The position numbers and the translations under genes are program-made. Below the pieces are notes generated by a model, which saw only the letters and a list, made by a program, of their open reading frames with translations, did no database searches and was not told the DNA's origin. A DNA stretch of 64,000 nucleotides. Source: Owenia fusiformis. Taxonomy: Eukaryota > Annelida > Polychaeta > Sabellida > Oweniidae. The DNA lies in assembly GCA_903813345.2 (NCBI GenBank), contig CAIIXF020000002.1, positions 15,572,467-15,636,466 on the forward strand, in the 5' to 3' direction. Shown here one piece after another: positions 60,701 to 64,000 of this stretch; positions within the stretch are counted from its first letter, which is position 1, and every line of letters begins with the position of its first letter.

Positions 60701-62102
60701 GAGTTTCAAACTGTGGGGTGTGGTCATTTTCATCAAGGATATTTACAATGAAATTGTTCTCACTGAACTGCTGTGGTACACCCATATCAGAACATGTGAT
60801 TGTAACGTTGTACGTGTCTTGGCGTTCTCTATCAAACTTAGTTGTGCTGACAACCTTGAACTCCTTTTCAGTAAAGGCATTGAGAGCAAAGTTATCTGAG
60901 CTGAGGTTACACTTGACCTGGCCATTGATTCCTTCAGGGTCATCTTTGTCTTTTACGGAGACTAGGGCAACAAAGGCACCAGGTTCTGACCCCTCTGACA
61001 CTTGAGCTTCACCAGACAGAACTTTAAGTTTGATCTCAGGTCGGTTGTCATTCAAGTCAAGGACTGTTAAGACTATAGTAGTATGGGCAACACGTGGGTC
61101 ATGGCTCTGGTCTGTTGCATCTACGGGAATATGGTGGACACTACCAACCTCGTAATCAAGTGTAGACTTCACATACAGCTCACCAGAGGTAGCGTTGATA
61201 CCAAATAAGGACTTGATAGTTCTTGTTGCAAGATTACTGATGGAATACCTGATGTCACCATTAGAGCCAATGTCGTCATCAGTTGCAGTGACTTGTATGA
61301 TGGATGTATTGGGTTCAGTATTCTCTGGGATGGATACCTTGTAGTTAGCTTGTCCAAATCGTGGTGTGTGATCGTTAATATCAGCTATGGAGATATTGAT
61401 TCTAACAGCTCCACTTCTTGGAGGACTTCCGCCATCTTTAGCAACAATCTCAACCTGGTAAAAATCAGTTTTTTCCCGATCTAGTTCTTTCCTCACAACA
61501 ATCGCTAACTCTTTTGATCCATCAGAGCCTGTTATGATATCAAGTCCAAATGTGCCTGTTGGGGAAATCAATTCATAGTTCTGAACAGAGTTGTTACCTT
61601 CATCAATATCAAAAGCTTCCTGCGTCAGAAATGTGTGATTTATCGGCACAGATTCTGATAGTTTCACGTTGATCTCACTTTGTGGGAATTCCGGGTCGTT
61701 ATCGTTAATGTCTACAATTTCTATGACAACTTTGATGATCTCAAAATGTGTCATAAATGGGTCATGGACAGCAACATCAAGTTCAACTAGACACTCGGCG
61801 ACATTCAGACAAAGGTCATCACGATCAATCGGGAGGGTGGTTTTGATGATTCCACTATTTGAATCAATCTTAAATAACAAAGAAGCTTGACTTTCCTGGC
61901 TTAAGAAGTTATAGCTGAGTGTAGCAAAAACTGTTGACGCAAATTCAGACTGAAGCCTTGCATCAAGGGGGATATCAGCTACGAATGTATTGGCAGAAAG
62001 TTCTTCTTCAATTGTATATTTAAGCTCTTGTCTTTGTCCGTAGACACACACTACAGACACCAAAGTCCAGATTACCAATAGCATCTTATTTCTTGACTCC
62101 AT
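38905..62102 (-). CDS. Delta-type protocadherin, seven cadherin repeats, five coding exons
   Basis: The reconstructed coding sequence is 59379-62102, 42102-42209, 40393-40554, 39878-40055 and 38905-39734, 1333 aa. It is a single-pass adhesion protein: signal peptide, seven extracellular cadherin repeats with calcium-binding linkers, one transmembrane helix near residues 797-822, then about 510 cytoplasmic residues. The ectodomain and membrane helix are in one large exon and the tail is in small exons, as in delta protocadherins of other animals. Seven repeats and a 'KKVSF' motif that fits the RVxF-type PP1-docking consensus point to the delta-1 group. I chose the ATG at 62102 because it begins a good signal peptide; the frame is open to an upstream ATG at 62153. 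Introns are 17,169, 1,547, 337 and 143 bp. An additional 5' leader intron is likely. Exact orthology is not claimed, as lophotrochozoans have many protocadherins. Confidence 0.88.
39878..40055 (-). CDS. Protocadherin exon 4 (cytoplasmic)
   Basis: Acceptor ACTTCAG, donor AAAG/GTAGGT, phase 0 to phase 1. It encodes 'VHRLIDILKRDQNKHKG' and then an acidic/Ser segment 'SVDSDRSNPDSGKGTSEN', which resembles the short conserved cytoplasmic motif of delta protocadherins. Several Ser residues are in casein-kinase-like acidic context. Confidence 0.88.
40393..40554 (-). CDS. Protocadherin exon 3 (cytoplasmic)
   Basis: 54 codons, phase 0 at both ends (acceptor TTGCAG, donor GAG/GTAAGC). It is Ser/Asn-rich: 'IPQSPNTSFLSNTSMESK' to 'RPWNAADRDLE'. 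The end joins smoothly to 'VHRLIDILKRD' of exon 4. Confidence 0.8.
42102..42209 (-). CDS. Protocadherin exon 2 (cytoplasmic)
   Basis: Acceptor TTTCTAG, reading 'GPPRLIYYEPGPGN', 'IRWKRGHELPDDEFRHTY'. Exon 3 requires a phase-0 junction, which the donor TAT/GTGTGA (ending at 42102) gives. The better-looking donor CACAC/GTATGT four bases earlier (ending at 42106) would leave phase 2 and a quick stop in exon 3, unless a small unseen exon lies between. Confidence 0.65.
47110..47156. repeat. Short tandem repeat (catgacattg)
   Basis: 'cattgcatgacattgcatga' continues for four units of about 11 bp. A similar alternation, 'gcaatgtaaggtaatgcaat', in the other orientation lies at 47521-47550. Confidence 0.7.
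49801..50080. repeat. Tandem duplication, 153-bp unit
   Basis: 'tcacaacagttcttgtcata' at 49841 recurs at 49994. Both copies share 'gcatggttatct', 'aaaataaaacaacatg' and 'tataccatgcaaggtga', with several substitutions between copies. Intronic. Confidence 0.85.
52183..52681. mobile_element. Possible MITE with CACGTG-containing inverted repeats
   Basis: The outer 'ttaaaggacaactgaaat' and the reverse complement of 'atttcatatctgctttaa' are imperfect TIRs. Inside, 'ttggcccccacgtgat' (near 52345) and 'atcacgtgggggccaa' (near 52506) form a perfect 16-bp inverted pair, each next to a TGACGT/ACGTCA half site. A third CACGTG lies near 52483. It is either an old transposon or a regulatory module inside the protocadherin intron. 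Confidence 0.45.
59379..62102 (-). CDS. Protocadherin exon 1: signal peptide, EC1-EC7, transmembrane helix
   Basis: 908 codons, ending in phase 0 at AAAATG/GTAAGA. 'MLLVIWTLVSVVCVYG' is the signal core. Calcium-linker motifs closing EC1 to EC6 are DINDNDPEF (about residue 132), DINDHTPRF (246), DLNDNRPEI (352), DENDHTPQF (461), DLNDEPPIF (563) and DINDNPPII (670). Typical inner motifs such as 'LDREKTDFY', 'IDRERKSMFHF' and 'AxDxD/G' are present. EC7 ends near 775 without a DxNDN, as usual for the membrane-proximal repeat. 'IIIVICLAAATIILSVILII' is the membrane helix, followed by the stop-transfer 'RMRRRSKPKGRR'. Confidence 0.93.
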
Positions 62103-62414
62103 TTCGGCTATTGTTGAGTCATTTGCAGTGTAAATATAAATGTAGATATTCAAATGGAATTCATTGAGTTAATGAGTTTAGATTTATCAGAAGTAGTAAT
62201 ATTAGCTCTTCACAGTTGAGATTATCCACCAAATATGCACCTTCAGAGTAAAGTGGCTTTTCAATATCGAGGATATTATCTCCGCTTATCAGGTAATTCA
62301 AAGGAATTTCATTCAATATCACCTAAGATCGCAAGAGTTATCTTTCGTTATCATCAAGTGTTATTAGGCCTTGTTTCGTCTTATTTCCGTTGAACTGCGA
62401 CTGTTAGTACTTTT
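62103..62414 (-). other. Protocadherin 5' UTR part of exon 1
   Basis: A strong acceptor on the minus strand (tttctaatgtattttcag) ends at 62415, so exon 1 probably starts at 62414. An ATG at 62153, in frame with the coding sequence, lies in this leader. If used, it would add a short Ile/Tyr-rich stretch before the signal peptide. Confidence 0.45.
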
Positions 62415-63304
62415 CTGAAAATACATTAGAAATATCACAATTATTACAAAAAGCATGTAAAATCATATCATAATCACATCAAAACAAAGAGTTTGACCAT
62501 CCAGTATGTACAATTAACAAACATTGTATTACAAAGAATTTTTCTATAAACTAGAGGTTTGTCACTGAGGTTAAATGTATTGTAAACCTGGCACTCAAAA
62601 GCATCTGTGTTCAGTCATTGAAATATTAATGAACTAAGTCTGCAATGCCGTCCATGTATGATTAATTTATGTGTACAGTGCACGTTGATGTATACAGAAA
62701 CAAAGTAATTCTGATATTGCTCATCCTGCCATTTAAAGTGACAAAAATGTGCCAAACTTTGCCAGAATGTCACAAACTTCCTGATTTTTTAAACACCTGT
62801 ATGTTTGCCATGCTTGTTTGCTTAGTTTGTCATTGTTTGTCTTGTCTGACAAGAGCTTATCAAAATAATATTCTTACAATAATCCCAGAATTATACAACT
62901 TATATCATTAAAATAATATTGTTCATACTAAAAACTAAATCCTTATGAAAACGAAGATTTCATATTTTATACAATAACAAATGGTATGAAACAAAGAACC
63001 CTTTTTTACTGTTAATTAGCATCTTTCAAAAAGAGACATGTCATTGATATTTCATCATCATATTCTGATTGTGATTTGATGAAAACTTTGCAAACTTATC
63101 TAACAACAGATATCTGATATCACTTAACATACAGGTGACACACACTTTCTTTGCTATTTCCAGACATTTTCAGACATTGTTTGAATTTATATTTCTGTAG
63201 AAAGTTTTATTGATAAAGAAATGATTCGTTTTAACATAATTGCTTCAAATCCTAACATATTAAATATTTTTATTTTAACATTTCTTCTTCTTATTTTTAC
63301 ATAC
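62415..63304 (-). other. Probable 5' UTR intron of the protocadherin
   Basis: Bounded by a CAG/GTATGT donor on the minus strand at 63304 and the acceptor at 62415. The sequence is AT-rich with no coding potential. The open frame 62669-62911 on the other strand has no recognisable motif. Confidence 0.4.
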
Positions 63305-64000
63305 CTGATTTTTATCTCTGAATATCAACCCAGCACATGTCTGGAACTAGTTTAAGTACCAGTCTCTTATTTTAGGTGTTTTCTTAACATTTGGACACCT
63401 AAACTCACTTCTTTAATATTGTCTTAAAAATACATCATTAAATTATAGATCCTACATCTTATATTTCATATCTTCAGTAGCTTTCTAAACAAATAATTAT
63501 ATATTTTATAAATGCCTTAGGTCAATAAAACTAAATTGGCTCAAGCAGCGGCAAAACAAACTTTGAAAAAGACATAAAAAATAAGAACCGTATCATTCAA
63601 TTTCATTTTTGGTACATCTTAAGTGTCGTCCTAATTGATAGTTTAAGAGCGCCAGAGTGTAGGATTTCAGGTAGAAAAACTTTAAATTTGACACATTCAC
63701 ATATTTCCACAATTCACCCTACAAGGCGCAGAACAAATTTGCAATTTTCCTCATTTTTAATAAATATGGGATAAACATTTTGCTATTCTGAAAACTGTGT
63801 TTATATTTAGAATTATTCTAGCATTCATTATAATGATATAGCAATATGTTAAGTTGATGGAATGTCTGAATGGGAACCAGTCTTTGAGGCTATCCACGCG
63901 TGATTCATACACTTCAGGATTTATTCAGCAGAATATTCAAGTACTCTCTCCGCAGAATGCCTTATTGGGCACAGCTTTTGAAGAAAAGCAAAAAGCAACA
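63305..64000. other. Upstream flank, possible non-coding first exon of the protocadherin
   Basis: If the 63304 donor is used, a leader exon extends into this stretch. I see no clear promoter motif and no coding region. Confidence 0.3.

Noticed and set aside
59386-61890. Several plus-strand open frames of 60-124 aa
   Set aside because: Antisense shadows of the protocadherin ectodomain exon.
62103-62153. Upstream start adding 17 residues to the protocadherin
   Set aside because: The Ile/Tyr-rich extension does not look like a signal peptide, whereas the ATG at 62102 starts a good one; not excluded by the sequence alone.

Overview
This is a eukaryotic nuclear window. It is AT-rich, its genes are split by GT-AG introns, it has AATAAA polyadenylation signals, and it is crowded with short terminal-inverted-repeat (TIR) transposons and satellites. 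The gene content (kaptin, AASDHPPT, a Frizzled-type cysteine-rich domain, a seven-repeat protocadherin, a TTF1-like protein) is animal. Several repeats, namely the 'TTTAGCTCACATGG...TCCGTCCGTC' motif near 9.66 kb, the ACGGACGGACGG tract near 26.8 kb and the 'TACTGTAAAACGGG' TIR near 28.5 kb, look like repeats common in bivalves and other lophotrochozoans. A marine mollusc or close relative is my best guess, not proven.

Layout. 1-3.3 kb: degenerate LTR-retrotransposon gag relic and low-grade repeats. 3.3-6.85 kb (+): last four exons of a gene I assign to the TTF1-like (transcription termination factor 1, Myb-type) family, with a minisatellite and a mariner-like element in its last intron. 7-13 kb: repeats and inverted-repeat elements. 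13.4-14.65 kb (+): a probable two-exon secreted protein with a Frizzled cysteine-rich domain and an unrecognised Cys-rich tail. 14.7-18.9 kb: palindromes, tandem repeats and small transposons. 19.16-20.61 kb (-): kaptin (KPTN), whose whole coding region is one exon. 20.9-32 kb: a dense field of foldback elements, mariner-type TIR elements and an eight-unit satellite of about 175 bp. 34.1-37.2 kb (+): AASDHPPT (phosphopantetheinyl transferase), five exons, 303 aa reconstructed. 38.9-62.1 kb (-): a delta-type protocadherin of 1333 aa reconstructed from five exons, with a 17.2-kb intron between the ectodomain exon and the cytoplasmic exons. 62.1-64 kb: its 5' leader and flank.

The genes do not form one pathway: rDNA transcription/termination (TTF1-like), Wnt-type ligand binding (CRD protein), nutrient sensing upstream of mTORC1 (kaptin), acyl-carrier activation (AASDHPPT) and cell adhesion (protocadherin). 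AASDHPPT and the protocadherin converge tail to tail, with opposite-strand AATAAA signals about 35 bp apart. The most unusual local features are the partial duplications of AASDHPPT exons 3 and 4 inside its own third intron, the CRD/Cys-rich protein, a likely one-base frameshift in a TTF1-like exon, and nested or abutting TIR transposons. All exon joins were made by eye from splice consensus and phase; none has transcript support here.
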